A DNA stretch of 35,069 nt from Rhodospirillum sp. (GCA_021741145.1 JAIOYK010000058.1:1-35069); one strand, 5' to 3'. Counted from the first letter of the stretch, positions 16,471-26,011 are shown. The notes: a model not told the origin generated them from the sequence alone. Numbers and translations are program-made.

Positions 16471-17285
16471 CGCCTGTGAAAAAGGGGGCTGCTCGTCGCT
16501 TCAAGGGGAGGTTTGGAGCGCCTTTTTCATTCCGAGTGGAAGGCAGCGGATCGGGGCCACTTCCAGGATCCAGGCAAACAAATGTGCCAACCAAGCCAGG
16601 ATGAGGCGGAAGGTGTGTCCGGCGCCGGTGAGGATGGCGTTGACGCGGTCTCCATCCTTGCCCTGAAGGAAGTTTCGGTCCAATCGTCCGTCGCTCTTCA
16701 GGTGGCCGATAACCGGTTCAATGGCGCTTCGGCGTTTCAGGCGCTTGTGGATGGTCGATGTCGGGGCCTTCTGGCCGGACATCCAAACCATGAAGCGGTC
16801 CATGCCATGGCCCCGATAGCCCTTGTCCACATAGACTTTCTCGACGGTTACACCGGACTAGGCCTCGCTGGCCGCCACGGCGGCCTTCAGCCTGTGGCCG
16901 TCGTGGGGATTGCCGTGCAGGGCGTCGATATGGGTGACGAATTGGCCGCCCGGAGAGCGGGTGTTGGTCGTCGCCACGGTCACCTTGCAGCCGAATTCAT
17001 AGGGCTTGTGGGCTTTCCCCTTGCCGATGCACTCCACCTCCGGGGCGGGGAGAGAATAGACCTTGGGCAAGGGATCCCGGCGTTGCTGGGTCATCACCTG
17101 GTCGGCCAACCACAGGGGATGGTGGAAGACGTCCTCCAGGGCCTGATTGCCCACGATTTTACGCTGGATATCGCGAATGACGCGCCCCAGGAATGTTTTG
17201 ATCCGACGCATCTCCCGCCGGGCACGCTTGTGCTGTTTGACGTGCCGGTGGCGGCCTTGCTAGAGGTGGCCCCGGAAATTCGGAC
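16471..17285 (-). mobile_element. IS5-family element (copy 2), decayed
   Basis: The transposase frame runs on the minus strand from about 17285 to 16501 and contains two in-frame TAG codons (17260-17262 and 16858-16860). Recognisable parts are KTFLGRVIRDIQRKI, VYSLPAPEVECIGKGKAHKP, KVTVATTNTRSPGGQFVTH, VDKGYRGHGMDRF and RRSAIEPVIGHLK. This is the IS5-family DDE fold (PF01609), with Asp in VDKGYRG and Glu in AIEPVIGH. The N-terminal third is missing and the upstream boundary is placed next to the MFS gene end. The outer end at 16471 reads TCGCCTGTGAAAAAGGGGG, as in copy 1. Confidence 0.8.
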
Positions 17286-17298
17286 AGGCTGAAACCAG

Positions 17299-18543
17299 TC
17301 ACATGCGGCGTGTGAGGCGCCACAACCGAGGCATCAACAGAGCCATAAGCAAGACCAGCCCTCCCCCTTCCACCAGAAGAGTCGTTGACGCCCCCAGAGA
17401 CTTCGCGAGGTATCCGGCGGCGAGCCCGCCCAGGGCGTCGAACCCAAAGCGCGTCGCCGAGAAAAAAGAGGCCACCCGCCCCCGAATCTTGTCGGCGCTG
17501 ATACTCTGAAGCGTCGCGTTGGTGCCAACGTTGGTTACCGAGATGCCGAAACCCAGCACCACCATCGCCGCCAGGGCGACGCCCAGGTGGGCCGTGGTCG
17601 AGAAAATCAGCAAGGCCAGGGCGGCACCGATCACTCCGCACAACATAAGCCGAATAACCCGACCGGTTCCCTGAAGCGTAGCCAGCAGGATTGTAGCGAG
17701 AACGGCACCCGCCCCGGCAGCGCCCAACAACCACCCCAGGGTTTGGGCATCGGCGAGAAAAACCTCCTTGACGAAAACCGGCATCAGGACCGCGTAACTG
17801 GACGCCGTCAGGTTCAATCCGCCAACCAGCAGAAGCAAACCCCGGTGGGTGTCTCGCCACCAAATTTCGGCAAATCCCTCGCCCAGGGCAGAGAGGTAGC
17901 TCCGCGTCCGATCAGGCGGGCTCGGCGGCCGCGTCTTGATCCGAAGAAGGGCGATCACCAGCGCCAGATAAGACAAGCCATTCACCAGGAAGCAGACTCC
18001 CTCCGAGGTCAGCGACAGAAACACGCCGGCGATCGGCGGCCCAAGAAAGCGCCCGGCGTTGAAGGCCATGGCGTTGAGGGCGAAGGCATTGTGAATAACC
18101 GAGGAGTCTTCGAGCAGACCACCAATCAGGCTTTGCCTCAAGGGGGTGTCGATCCCGTTCAGGACCCCAAGAAGGGCAGCCATGAACACGATCAGCCCGG
18201 GCGTGACAAAACCGCCAAGCGTCAAAAGGCCGAGGATCGAACCGTGGAGAATCAAAAGACACTGAACCACGAGCAAGAGCCGCCGCCGATCGAAACGATC
18301 AAACAGAGCCCCCATCAGCGGGCCGACCACCATCTGCGGCGCCATCGTCAGAAAGGTGGTGATCCCCAGCAATTCGGCAGAACCGGTCAGTCGATAGACC
18401 AACCACCCCATGGCCACTTGCTGCACCCACGTCCCCATGATCGAAACGATCTGGCCAACAAAGTAGAGACGGAATGCCCGGTGCTCGAGCGCCCGCGCCG
18501 CCTTGAGCCAGCGCCGGCGTCCCGATGCCTTGGTCCAGGTCAT
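17299..18543 (-). CDS. MFS exporter, EntS-like (MFS_3)
   Basis: The product is 414 residues with about twelve hydrophobic segments. The N-terminus (LEHRAFRLYFVGQIVSIMGTW, followed by VQQVAMGWLVYRLTGSA) and DRFDRRRLLLV in the loop between helices 2 and 3 match the MFS_3 group, which includes the enterobactin exporter EntS. GTNATLQSISADKIRGRVASF is also typical. An inner-membrane drug or metabolite export role is likely. It is the last gene of the minus-strand run, 52 bases after the lactonase gene, with AAGGAAA before its start. Its 3' end lies only about 13 bases from an IS5-type remnant but looks complete. Confidence 0.85.
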   Translation of the reverse strand: MTWTKASGRRRWLKAARALEHRAFRLYFVGQIVSIMGTWVQQVAMGWLVYRLTGSAELLGITTFLTMAPQMVVGPLMGALFDRFDRRRLLLVVQCLLILHGSILGLLTLGGFVTPGLIVFMAALLGVLNGIDTPLRQSLIGGLLEDSSVIHNAFALNAMAFNAGRFLGPPIAGVFLSLTSEGVCFLVNGLSYLALVIALLRIKTRPPSPPDRTRSYLSALGEGFAEIWWRDTHRGLLLLVGGLNLTASSYAVLMPVFVKEVFLADAQTLGWLLGAAGAGAVLATILLATLQGTGRVIRLMLCGVIGAALALLIFSTTAHLGVALAAMVVLGFGISVTNVGTNATLQSISADKIRGRVASFFSATRFGFDALGGLAAGYLAKSLGASTTLLVEGGGLVLLMALLMPRLWRLTRRM

Positions 18544-18564
18544 GACGTTTCCTTACCTAGGTGA

Positions 18565-18586
18565 GGGGGCGCGTGGACCCGCCCCC
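18565..18586 (-). promoter_or_regulatory. Intergenic hairpin between lactonase and MFS genes
   Basis: GGGGGCG (18565-18571) pairs with CGCCCCC (18580-18586) around an 8-base loop, in the 52-base gap. No T run follows on the minus strand; it may attenuate expression of the exporter. Confidence 0.45.
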
Positions 18587-18595
18587 CTTTCTTTC

Positions 18596-19561
18596 CTAAG
18601 CCGAGATTGGCCCAGGATCGCCATGCCGCGAATACATCGTGTTTCCGGCGATGCCGAGTTCGGGAGGAAACTCCGCGGCGAGAATGGATCCGCTGTCGGA
18701 TTCCGTGATGTAGAGCGTCCGGTTATCCTGTCCCCCAAAAGCACAATTGGTGGTTCCCAGACCACGGGGAGAGCGGACGACGGCGATGGGGCGTCCCAAG
18801 GCATCATGAACCCAAACCAGTCCCATACCGGTCTGGCAGACAACCACGCCCCCCGCCGAGGTCAGGGCCAAACCGTCAGGGCCGGCCCGGCCACCGCTGA
18901 ATTGCAAAAACAAGCCCGCCTTGACCACGCGCCCACTGGGTGACAGGGGTAAGCGCCAAACCGCGTTGGCCCGGGTCACCGCCAGGTAAAGCACATGCTC
19001 GGCCAGATCCAGGACCAGACCATTCGGGCTCGGTACCTTGTCGATGAGACAGGCCAGCTCTCCCGTCTCGGGGGTCCAGCGATAGACCCGCCCCATGGGA
19101 TCCTGTAGGCCTGTCTGTCCCTGGTCCGTGAAATAGAGCCTCCCATCCCGACCGAAGTGCAGGTCATTGCAGCCCTTGAAGCCCTCGGACTCCGCGTCGC
19201 GCAGGGCCGGCGAGACCGCGCCGGTCGCCGTGTCAAGCAGCATGATGCCGTTCTGGAAGTCGGCGAGGAAGACCCGCCCATCCCGGTGGATCTTGAGACC
19301 GTTGGGCTGACCATCATATTCGGCGATTTGGACGACCTCCCCGGTCGGAGAGGCCCGGAACACGCGACCAAACGGGATATCAACGAAATACAGATTGCCG
19401 TCGCGGTCAAAGGACGGCCCCTCCAGGAAGCTGTCAACCACGGCGCCCCGCCGGTTCCGCTCCGCCCAGTAGGATTTGGTAGTCCGGCGGCGCAAAGCCT
19501 CGGGTAGTTCGGTAAAAACCTCCGCGTCGATCACCACGGGATCCGGAAACGGATAGGTCAT
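18596..19561 (-). CDS. SMP-30/gluconolactonase-family lactonase
   Basis: The product is 321 residues forming a six-bladed beta-propeller. Probable metal ligands are Glu47 (FLEGPSF), Asn180 (VPSPNGLVLD) and Asp229 (AGPDGLAL). Asn132 (GCNDLHFG) matches the substrate-side Asn of the family. Members hydrolyse sugar or other lactones with a divalent metal. No signal peptide, so cytoplasmic. The start is 3 bases after the DctM stop, so it belongs to the TRAP transporter operon and probably opens a lactone derived from the imported acid. Substrate unknown. Confidence 0.9.
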   Translation of the reverse strand: MTYPFPDPVVIDAEVFTELPEALRRRTTKSYWAERNRRGAVVDSFLEGPSFDRDGNLYFVDIPFGRVFRASPTGEVVQIAEYDGQPNGLKIHRDGRVFLADFQNGIMLLDTATGAVSPALRDAESEGFKGCNDLHFGRDGRLYFTDQGQTGLQDPMGRVYRWTPETGELACLIDKVPSPNGLVLDLAEHVLYLAVTRANAVWRLPLSPSGRVVKAGLFLQFSGGRAGPDGLALTSAGGVVVCQTGMGLVWVHDALGRPIAVVRSPRGLGTTNCAFGGQDNRTLYITESDSGSILAAEFPPELGIAGNTMYSRHGDPGPISA

Positions 19562-19564
19562 GCA

Positions 19565-20860
19565 TTAGCCTCCCAGGCTCCACGCCGGGAACCAGAGCGC
19601 GATGTCCGGAACGGCGATCAGCAACAAGATGAAGAGAAGGATGATGGCGAAAAAGGGCGCGACACCCAAGGCGACGTCCTCGACCGTCACCTTGTCCGAC
19701 GAACTGGCGACGACGAACAGGATCACCCCCAGGGGCGGCGTTAATTGTCCCAATTCCACCAGAATGACGACAAAAACACCGAACCAAACCGGGTCGACCC
19801 CCATGGCCAAGAGGGCGGGATAGATCACCGGGACGATGATCGCGATCATCCCCAGGCCCTCCATGAAGCACCCGAGGATGGCGAAGGTTCCCATGATCAT
19901 CAGCAGGAAGACAAACTTGGAGAAGCCCGCCGTCTCCAGCCAATGGGCCAACCCTTCCCCGACGCCGGATAGGGCCGTGGCATAGGCGAAGATCATCGAG
20001 GTAAAAACGATGAACAGAATGTTGCCACTCATGCGCAGGGTTCGGGAAATAGCCTCCGCCAGCATGGTCCGGGAAAGCCGCCTGTACAGCGCCGCAATCG
20101 TCACGGCCCCGACAACGCCAATCGCGCCGGCCTCCGTGGGCGTGGCCAGGCCGCCGTAAATGCTGCCCAGGACCACCACGATCAAGATCAGAAACGGCAG
20201 AACATCCCCCAAGGCCCGCCGCAACTCGTCGAGGCGCGGCCAATCACGCTCTGCGGGCACCAGCGCCGGATTCCACCAGACTCGCAGCATGATGAAGCCC
20301 ATATAACACAGTGCGAGCAGGATGCCCGGAACCAAACCCGCGGCGAACAGATGGGCGATCGAGGTTTCGGTGAAGGTCGCGTAGATGATCATGGTGATGG
20401 ACGGCGGGATCAGGATGCCGAGTGTCCCCCCCGCCGCCAGCGACCCCGCGACAACGCGGCGGTTATATCCGCGGGCGGACAGCTCAGGGAGCGCCACCGT
20501 GGACATGGCTGCGGCGGTGGGGGCGCTACCGCCGGAGATCGCCGCGAAGATGCCGCAACCCGCGATGTTGGTGTGCAACAGCCCGCCCGGAAGCCATCGA
20601 ATGAAGGGCGCCACACCATTATACAAACGGCCACTGAGGCCGCTGCCCAGCAGGATTTCGGCCATGAAGACGAACAGGGGGATGGCCGCTAGGGTAAAGC
20701 TGTTGGCCGACCCCCAGCTGACCAGCCCCAGGGCCTTCCATCCGGCGAACCCGTTGAGTAACCAGATGTAAAGCAGCCCCGCCGTCGATACGGCGAACTG
20801 GACCCAGAATCCCCCAAGGATCAGACCAATCAACAGGCCAAAGGCAAGAATGGCTTCCAT
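19565..20860 (-). CDS. dctM: TRAP transporter large permease subunit (DctM)
   Basis: The product is 431 residues and strongly hydrophobic throughout, as expected for the 11-13 helix DctM subunit. Typical segments are GGSAPTAAAMSTVALPELSARGY, interrupted here as AAMSTVALPELSARGYNRRV, then LAAGGTLGILIPPSI, TPTEAGAIGVVGA and LTPPLGVILFVVASS. It forms the ion-coupled translocation channel in the inner membrane. Its start ATG overlaps the DctQ stop by one base (TGATG), showing translational coupling of the two membrane subunits. Confidence 0.95.
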   Translation of the reverse strand: MEAILAFGLLIGLILGGFWVQFAVSTAGLLYIWLLNGFAGWKALGLVSWGSANSFTLAAIPLFVFMAEILLGSGLSGRLYNGVAPFIRWLPGGLLHTNIAGCGIFAAISGGSAPTAAAMSTVALPELSARGYNRRVVAGSLAAGGTLGILIPPSITMIIYATFTETSIAHLFAAGLVPGILLALCYMGFIMLRVWWNPALVPAERDWPRLDELRRALGDVLPFLILIVVVLGSIYGGLATPTEAGAIGVVGAVTIAALYRRLSRTMLAEAISRTLRMSGNILFIVFTSMIFAYATALSGVGEGLAHWLETAGFSKFVFLLMIMGTFAILGCFMEGLGMIAIIVPVIYPALLAMGVDPVWFGVFVVILVELGQLTPPLGVILFVVASSSDKVTVEDVALGVAPFFAIILLFILLLIAVPDIALWFPAWSLGG

Positions 20861-21396
20861 CAGTCATTTCCCTCTTTGGAGACGCCAAGCCCCACCAGCA
20901 GATGCTCGACCAAGAACAGGGCGAGGATGCAGAATCCCACAGGCAGAGCCAACTGCGGGATCCACAGAGGTGTTTCCAACACGGTCTGGGAAATCTTGCC
21001 GCGAGAGAAGGAACTGACGACCAGATCGCCCGTCCTCCAGGCGAAGACGCAACAGACCGACAGGGCGATGAGAATAAAGAGGACGCGCATGCCGCGTTCC
21101 ACGGCGGACGGCAGCGCGTCGGCGAGGAAAGAGATCCGGAACAGGTCCTTGCCGCGCAGGGCCAGCGCCGCGCCCAGAACCATGAGAAGCACGACGAAGT
21201 AGCCGACGAACTCCTCGACCACGGCCAGGGAGGTATTAAAAAGGCCCCGAGCGACGACCTCGGCAATGACAAGTCCGACCAGGGCGACGAGCGTCGCCCC
21301 GGCCAGGATGGCGACACCACGCGCCAATCCCTCGAAAACGGGGCCGACCTTGGTCGGCCCCGTTGTCCCCCGCGTTGTCCCGTTACCCGCGGACAT
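20860..21396 (-). CDS. dctQ: TRAP transporter small permease subunit (DctQ)
   Basis: The product is 178 residues with four hydrophobic helices (for example GVAILAGATLVALVGLVIAE and EEFVGYFVVLLMVLGAALAL), followed by the usual RGKDLFRI segment. This is the DctQ subunit, which sits with DctM in the inner membrane. The gene begins 2 bases after the DctP stop and overlaps DctM by one base. Confidence 0.92.
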   Translation of the reverse strand: MSAGNGTTRGTTGPTKVGPVFEGLARGVAILAGATLVALVGLVIAEVVARGLFNTSLAVVEEFVGYFVVLLMVLGAALALRGKDLFRISFLADALPSAVERGMRVLFILIALSVCCVFAWRTGDLVVSSFSRGKISQTVLETPLWIPQLALPVGFCILALFLVEHLLVGLGVSKEGND

Positions 21397-21398
21397 GG

Positions 21399-22376
21399 TT
21401 ACTTGCCCAACGCTTGGCGCACGGTCGCCAGCGCCTCGACATAGTCCGGTCCCTTATCGGCGGCCCATTCCTCCCAATAAGCGGCCATCTTTTCGCGCGC
21501 CGCGGGCAGTTCGGACTGATCGACCTCGGTGATGGTCATACCCGCGTCCCGTTGCTTGTTCATCTGGAGGATCTCGTCCTCGTTGAACTCTTCCGTGATC
21601 GCAGGGCCTTCCGCAGCCACGATATCGCTCAGGGTTTTCCGGTCCGCCTCGGACAGATCGTCGAAGGACTCCGTATTGGCGATGATCACCGAATTGCCGT
21701 AGTTCACCGGGAAGCGGAAGTTATAGGGCAGGAACTCATGCCACTTCTTCGCGCCACCCGCGCTGGCGGTCAGAACGCCCTCGATCACGCCACGCTCCAG
21801 GGAGGTCGGCACCTCGCTGCCCGACAGGGTGATGGGCGAGCCACCGAAGGCCTCGACGAAATGTCCCTGTTCCGGGGAGGTGACGCGGATCTTATGCCCT
21901 TCCAGATCCTTGAGCGATTTCATCTCGAAGGTCGTGAAAAAGATCTGGGAGGGATAGCGATAACCGCCCAGATAGACCACGCCCTGCTTGGCGAAGGCCT
22001 CCTTGAGCACCGGCTCCATGGCCGTATAGGCCTTGCTCCATTCCGCGTCGGTCTCGATCAGCAGGGGCAGATTGAGAACGCGGGCGATGGGCACGCTGCC
22101 GGAAAAGAAGTAGTCGGCGGCGAAATCGACGATGCCGTCTCCGGTCGCCTGGGTGATGTCCGAGGAGGCGATCTGCAGGGTCTTGCCCAGGTGCAGGGTG
22201 ATCTTCAGATCGCCCTTGGTGGCCTCGGCGACCTTTTCGGTGATCCGGGTCATGCCCTTCACCGCGGCCGTCGTCGATACGGATGAGTAGGTATAGCCCG
22301 TCCAATCCGCGGCCCAGGCGCCGGTCGCGCCAAGCAGCAGTCCCGCGGCGACGGTCGTGATCCTCAAGAAAGTCAT
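21399..22376 (-). CDS. dctP: TRAP transporter C4-dicarboxylate-type binding protein (DctP)
   Basis: The product is 325 residues with a signal peptide (residues 1-22, ending ATGAWA) and is periplasmic. The DctP fold shows in AEWSKAYTAMEPVLKEAFAK, LKDLEGHKIRVTSPEQG and SEVPTSLERGVIEGVLTAS; the Arg in KIRV is the usual carboxylate anchor of DctP proteins. Two adjacent ATGs follow GGAGGAA; the second, at 22376, has the better five-base spacing, and a TTG at 22388 is upstream of the ribosome site. It serves the DctQM permease encoded next and would bind a carboxylate. Confidence 0.93.
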   Translation of the reverse strand: MTFLRITTVAAGLLLGATGAWAADWTGYTYSSVSTTAAVKGMTRITEKVAEATKGDLKITLHLGKTLQIASSDITQATGDGIVDFAADYFFSGSVPIARVLNLPLLIETDAEWSKAYTAMEPVLKEAFAKQGVVYLGGYRYPSQIFFTTFEMKSLKDLEGHKIRVTSPEQGHFVEAFGGSPITLSGSEVPTSLERGVIEGVLTASAGGAKKWHEFLPYNFRFPVNYGNSVIIANTESFDDLSEADRKTLSDIVAAEGPAITEEFNEDEILQMNKQRDAGMTITEVDQSELPAAREKMAAYWEEWAADKGPDYVEALATVRQALGK

Positions 22377-22400
22377 CATTTCCTCCAAGTTTGTTTATAT

Positions 22401-22453
22401 GCCGCCCTCGCGGCGTTCGTCCCGAGGGACCGGGCCTTATTCCTTCCGGGCCC
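22401..22453 (-). promoter_or_regulatory. Cluster of three small hairpins between TctC and DctP
   Basis: Three stems follow one another in the gap: GGGCC/GGCCC (22432-22436 with 22449-22453), GTCCC/GGGAC (22419-22430, two-base loop) and GCCGC/GCGGC (22401-22414). Read on the minus strand they come straight after the TctC stop. No T tract is present, so they may block 3' decay or partly attenuate. Confidence 0.45.
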
Positions 22454-23409
22454 TATTTCCAAGGTGTTGCGTTCCAGATCTTCCCGGCGACGGTGGCCTG
22501 CTTCCCGGCAAGCGCCGCGAAGTCTTCCCCGGCGACAAAGGAAGCCGGATTTCCCTGCTCGACCATGGTTTTCTGAAATTCCGGGTTGTCGTTCACCGCG
22601 CGCAGGGCGGTGACCAGCTTTTCGCGCACAGCGTCCGGCAGTCCCGCCGGAGCGACCAACCCTCGGTAGGATCCCATCTCGACGTCATAGCCAAGCTCCT
22701 TGGCCGTTGGCACGTCCGGGGCGAAGGGAGACCGTTCGGTGTCCAGAACCGCCAGAACCCGCAGGTTATCCTCGTAGCCAACCGTCTGCCCCAGGGTCAT
22801 GGTGCCCTCCATCACATGCCCCCCCATGATCGCCGCCCGCGCGTTGGCCGCGCCCTTGAACGGCACGAAGGAAACATCCACCCCGGCGGCGGATTCCATC
22901 AGGATGCCCGCGAAATGATCATTACCACCCAGGGCGGACAACCCCATGGTTACGCGACCGGGCTCCTTGGCCGCGCGATCGAGAAGGTCCTTCAGACTCT
23001 CGATCCCGGATTCCTTGGAGACGACGATGGTGTTCGGATCTTTGACGAAATTAGCCAGATAGGTAAAGCTGTCGGCGTCGTAATCGGCCTCACGGTCCAG
23101 GGTCAGGGCCAGAGCGGCAGGAAGATTGAAGGTCCCCAGGGTATATCCATCGGGCTTCGCCTGGGCGACGGCAGTAAAGCCGATCTGCCCCCCTGCCCCG
23201 GGCATGTTCTTGACGACCACGCTCGCCTCACCTCCCAGAGCCTTCTCTAGATAGCCTCCCACGGTCCGTGCCAGCACATCCGTGCCCCCTCCGGCGGAAT
23301 AGCCGACGATGATCTCGATCGGTTTCTCGGGATACTCGGCCAGGGCTGGCGCCGCGGACAGCCCGAGTATGGTTAGTCCAGAAAGCAGGCCCCTCATAGG
23401 CGATTTCAT
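22453..23409 (-). CDS. TctC-family tricarboxylate binding protein (second copy in operon)
   Basis: The product is 318 residues with a signal peptide of about 24 residues ending APALA. TctC features are EYPEKPIEIIVGYSAGGGTD, VVVKNMPGAGGQIG and AKPDGYTLGTFNLPAALALT. It is closely similar to the TctC at 26555-27523, including YDADSFTYLANFVKDPN against YDADSFTFLANIVNDPN, so the two look like products of duplication. It has no TctA/TctB of its own; it follows the amidohydrolase by one base (TGATATG) with its ribosome site inside that gene. It may widen the substrate range of the shared TctAB or act as a sensor. Confidence 0.92.
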   Translation of the reverse strand: MKSPMRGLLSGLTILGLSAAPALAEYPEKPIEIIVGYSAGGGTDVLARTVGGYLEKALGGEASVVVKNMPGAGGQIGFTAVAQAKPDGYTLGTFNLPAALALTLDREADYDADSFTYLANFVKDPNTIVVSKESGIESLKDLLDRAAKEPGRVTMGLSALGGNDHFAGILMESAAGVDVSFVPFKGAANARAAIMGGHVMEGTMTLGQTVGYEDNLRVLAVLDTERSPFAPDVPTAKELGYDVEMGSYRGLVAPAGLPDAVREKLVTALRAVNDNPEFQKTMVEQGNPASFVAGEDFAALAGKQATVAGKIWNATPWK

Positions 23410-23410
23410 A

Positions 23411-24475
23411 TCAGTTTTCTCCCTGTGTTATTTTTTTAGGTCCTGGCAAGGCGATGCCATAGGTCGCGGAGGCCGTGCCGTAAAAGAGGGCCGCGCGCTC
23501 CTCCGCCGAATAGGGGCGGGCAAGCCGCTTAAAAGCGTTCCAAATGACCGGGTACGAAAACATGCCCTTGTCGACGGGAAAGTTGCTCTCGAACATGGCG
23601 CGGTCCGGTCCGAAGGCATTCAGGCAAACGTCCACATGCGCCGCCCAGTCCTGCGCCAACCGCTCGGAGGAGGGAGGGGTGTCGGCAAAATGATAGTCCT
23701 TGCCCATGACCACCAAACCGAAACCGCCGATCTTGATCCGTGTATTCGGCAAGCGGGCCAAACGTTCGACCCCGGCGCGCCAGTCGGCGAAATGCCGCTC
23801 CTGGTTCTCGCGGAAGGGTCCCGCGCCCAACGGTCCACCAAGGTGATCAATGACAACCGTGAGGTCGGGATGGGCCGCGGCCAGATCGTGAACCTCGTCG
23901 AGCTGGGTCTGATAGGCCCAGATATCGAGGACCAAGCCGTTCTTGGCCACCGCGCCCGCACCCCGCGAGAACGCCGGATCCCGCAACAGTCCCGCGGGTG
24001 GGGGGTGGGGGTTGGAACTGAGGGTCGGATCGGGGTGATGAGCGGTTGTGTTCCGGATCCCGCGAACGATCCCTTCTCCCGCTTCCATCAAGGCGGTGAT
24101 CACCGCCTCCACCTTGTCTCCCAGAAGCAGATCCGCATGGGCGACCAATCCGGCGGGACAAGTTACCACCCCAGCTTCCCGGCTCCAGGCGCGGATCGTC
24201 TCCACCTCGCCAACGGGCCGCAAGGCGTCCGGCCCCGTCTCCCTGTAACCCGTTCGGCACTGGACATAGAGGCTCGCCCGGACGTCATGCCCCGTGGCCA
24301 AATCCGCGAGCAGTTCGGGAACCCGATACCGGCTTCCCGGGCGATCCCAAAGGTGATGGTGGGCGTCCAGAATGGGCTGATCCGGATCCAGAATCGGCTC
24401 GACGCGACGGTCAAGCCAGTCCTGGCGGATGGCGGCATGCGGACCGCTCATGCGCGGTGTGTTGGGTCCATTCAT
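23411..24475 (-). CDS. Amidohydrolase-2 family hydrolase (LigI-like fold)
   Basis: The product is 354 residues. The N-terminal metal-site motif is DAHHHLWD with His39 and His41, followed by LYVQCRTGYRETGPDALRP, VIDHLGGPLGAG and a C-terminal ESNFPVDKG, whose Asp completes the site. The family (PF04909) includes 2-pyrone-4,6-dicarboxylate lactonase and related lactone or decarboxylating enzymes. Its ATG overlaps the TctA stop by four bases (ATGA), so hydrolase and permease are translated together. Cytoplasmic. A lactonase role for the imported acid is likely but the substrate is unknown. Confidence 0.88.
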   Translation of the reverse strand: MNGPNTPRMSGPHAAIRQDWLDRRVEPILDPDQPILDAHHHLWDRPGSRYRVPELLADLATGHDVRASLYVQCRTGYRETGPDALRPVGEVETIRAWSREAGVVTCPAGLVAHADLLLGDKVEAVITALMEAGEGIVRGIRNTTAHHPDPTLSSNPHPPPAGLLRDPAFSRGAGAVAKNGLVLDIWAYQTQLDEVHDLAAAHPDLTVVIDHLGGPLGAGPFRENQERHFADWRAGVERLARLPNTRIKIGGFGLVVMGKDYHFADTPPSSERLAQDWAAHVDVCLNAFGPDRAMFESNFPVDKGMFSYPVIWNAFKRLARPYSAEERAALFYGTASATYGIALPGPKKITQGEN

Positions 24476-26001
24476 GGGGTGGGATTCCCATCGGCGTCTC
24501 CGCCGTCTTTCCCTCGCTTGCCGCGGATACGCCGCAGAATGCCGGGTCCGAACACCACACCGATGGTCAGGACGATCAGCAGCTGACTGGTAACGTTATG
24601 CCATAGGATGGACCAGTCCCCCTGACCAATGCGCAGGGCCAGACGCAGGTTCTCCTCGGCGAAGCCCCCCAGAATCAGGCCAAGCACCACGGGCGGAAGC
24701 GGAAAGTCCAGCTTGTCCATCAGGTAGCCGATGGCACCGAATCCCAGCATCAGGTAGACATCGAACATGCGGCCATGGATCGAATAGACGCCAACCAGCA
24801 TGAGCACGATGATCATGGCGCCCAGCAGGGGCCGGGGCAGCCGCAGGACCCGGGCGAAATTGTTGGTCGCCAAGGATCCGCCAAGGAAGATCAGCAGAAT
24901 CGCGCCGAACAGAAACTGCCACATGAAGCCGAACACGACATCCGGGTTCTCGCGGAACAGCATCGGACCCGGTTGCAGGCCATGGATCAGCAGCCCCCCC
25001 ATCATGACCGCGGCAACAGCCGTGCCGGGAATGCCCAGGGTCAGAGCCGGGATGAGCGCGGCCGCGGTATCGGCGTTGTTGGCGGTCTCGGACGCCGCGA
25101 TCCCCTCCGGTTCCCCCTGCCCCCAGGTCTCCGGCGTCTTGCTCGCACGCCGGGCCTCGTTGTAGCTGAGGAAGGCGGCCATCGACCCACCGGCTCCGGG
25201 CAGGATGCCGATCCAGATACCGAACAGGGAAGATCGCAGCCAGGTCCGCCAGAAGCGGAACATGCTGGGCAGGGATGTCAACAGGCTTTGGGTATGCAGT
25301 TTGCCGGTGCCCAGGGCATCCGTCTTGAGCGGCTTCTCCAGCAAATCGATAACCGGTGGCAAGGCGTAGAGCCCGACCAGCAGAATCACGATATTGATGC
25401 CGTCCAACAGTTCCAACTGACCAAAGGTGAAACGATCAACCCCAAGAATGGGGTCGGCGCCCACCGAAGAGACCAAAACACCGGAGGCCGCGCTGATCAG
25501 CCCCTTGACCACGTGCTTGCCGAGCAGGAAAACAACGCTGGACAGGCCGAAGACGGCGATCCAGAAAATTTCCGATGGTCCGAAAAGCAGTGTCACCCGC
25601 GACAGCGGCGGCGCGAGCAGCATGAGCGCGAGCGCGCTCGCGATGCCGCCAATGGACGAGGAGACCACGGCGACCTGCAGGGCATACCCCCCCTTCCCCT
25701 GCTGGGCCATGGGATACCCGTCGAAGCAGGTGGCCACGGCGGCGGGCGTCCCCGGGATACGCAGTAAAATGGCCGGAATGGCGCCGCCGTACATGGCGCC
25801 GTTGTAGATCCCCGCCATCAGGCCGAGCGCCACCAGAGGGTCCAGACCAAAGGTAAACGGCACCAGGACCGAAATCGCCATGGTCGCGCTCAGGCCCGGC
25901 AAGGCCCCAACAACAATGCCCGCGATTACGCCGATCACGATGGCCGCGAAATTCGCGACGGTCAGAACGGTAGGAAGCGCGTTGATCAGATCACCATACA
26001 T
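24472..26001 (-). CDS. tctA: Tripartite tricarboxylate transporter large permease (TctA)
   Basis: The product is 509 residues, the usual length, with about twelve hydrophobic helices. Family signatures are GALPGLSATMAISVLVPFTF, GGAIPAILLRIPGTPAAVAT and the duplicated GILPGAGGSMAAFLSYNEAR plus TLGIPGTAVAAVMMGGLLIHG. It sits in the inner membrane and is fed by TctC. It lies 10 bases after TctB and overlaps the amidohydrolase gene by four bases. Confidence 0.95.
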   Translation of the reverse strand: MYGDLINALPTVLTVANFAAIVIGVIAGIVVGALPGLSATMAISVLVPFTFGLDPLVALGLMAGIYNGAMYGGAIPAILLRIPGTPAAVATCFDGYPMAQQGKGGYALQVAVVSSSIGGIASALALMLLAPPLSRVTLLFGPSEIFWIAVFGLSSVVFLLGKHVVKGLISAASGVLVSSVGADPILGVDRFTFGQLELLDGINIVILLVGLYALPPVIDLLEKPLKTDALGTGKLHTQSLLTSLPSMFRFWRTWLRSSLFGIWIGILPGAGGSMAAFLSYNEARRASKTPETWGQGEPEGIAASETANNADTAAALIPALTLGIPGTAVAAVMMGGLLIHGLQPGPMLFRENPDVVFGFMWQFLFGAILLIFLGGSLATNNFARVLRLPRPLLGAMIIVLMLVGVYSIHGRMFDVYLMLGFGAIGYLMDKLDFPLPPVVLGLILGGFAEENLRLALRIGQGDWSILWHNVTSQLLIVLTIGVVFGPGILRRIRGKRGKDGGDADGNPTP

Positions 26002-26011
26002 CGCCTGGACC

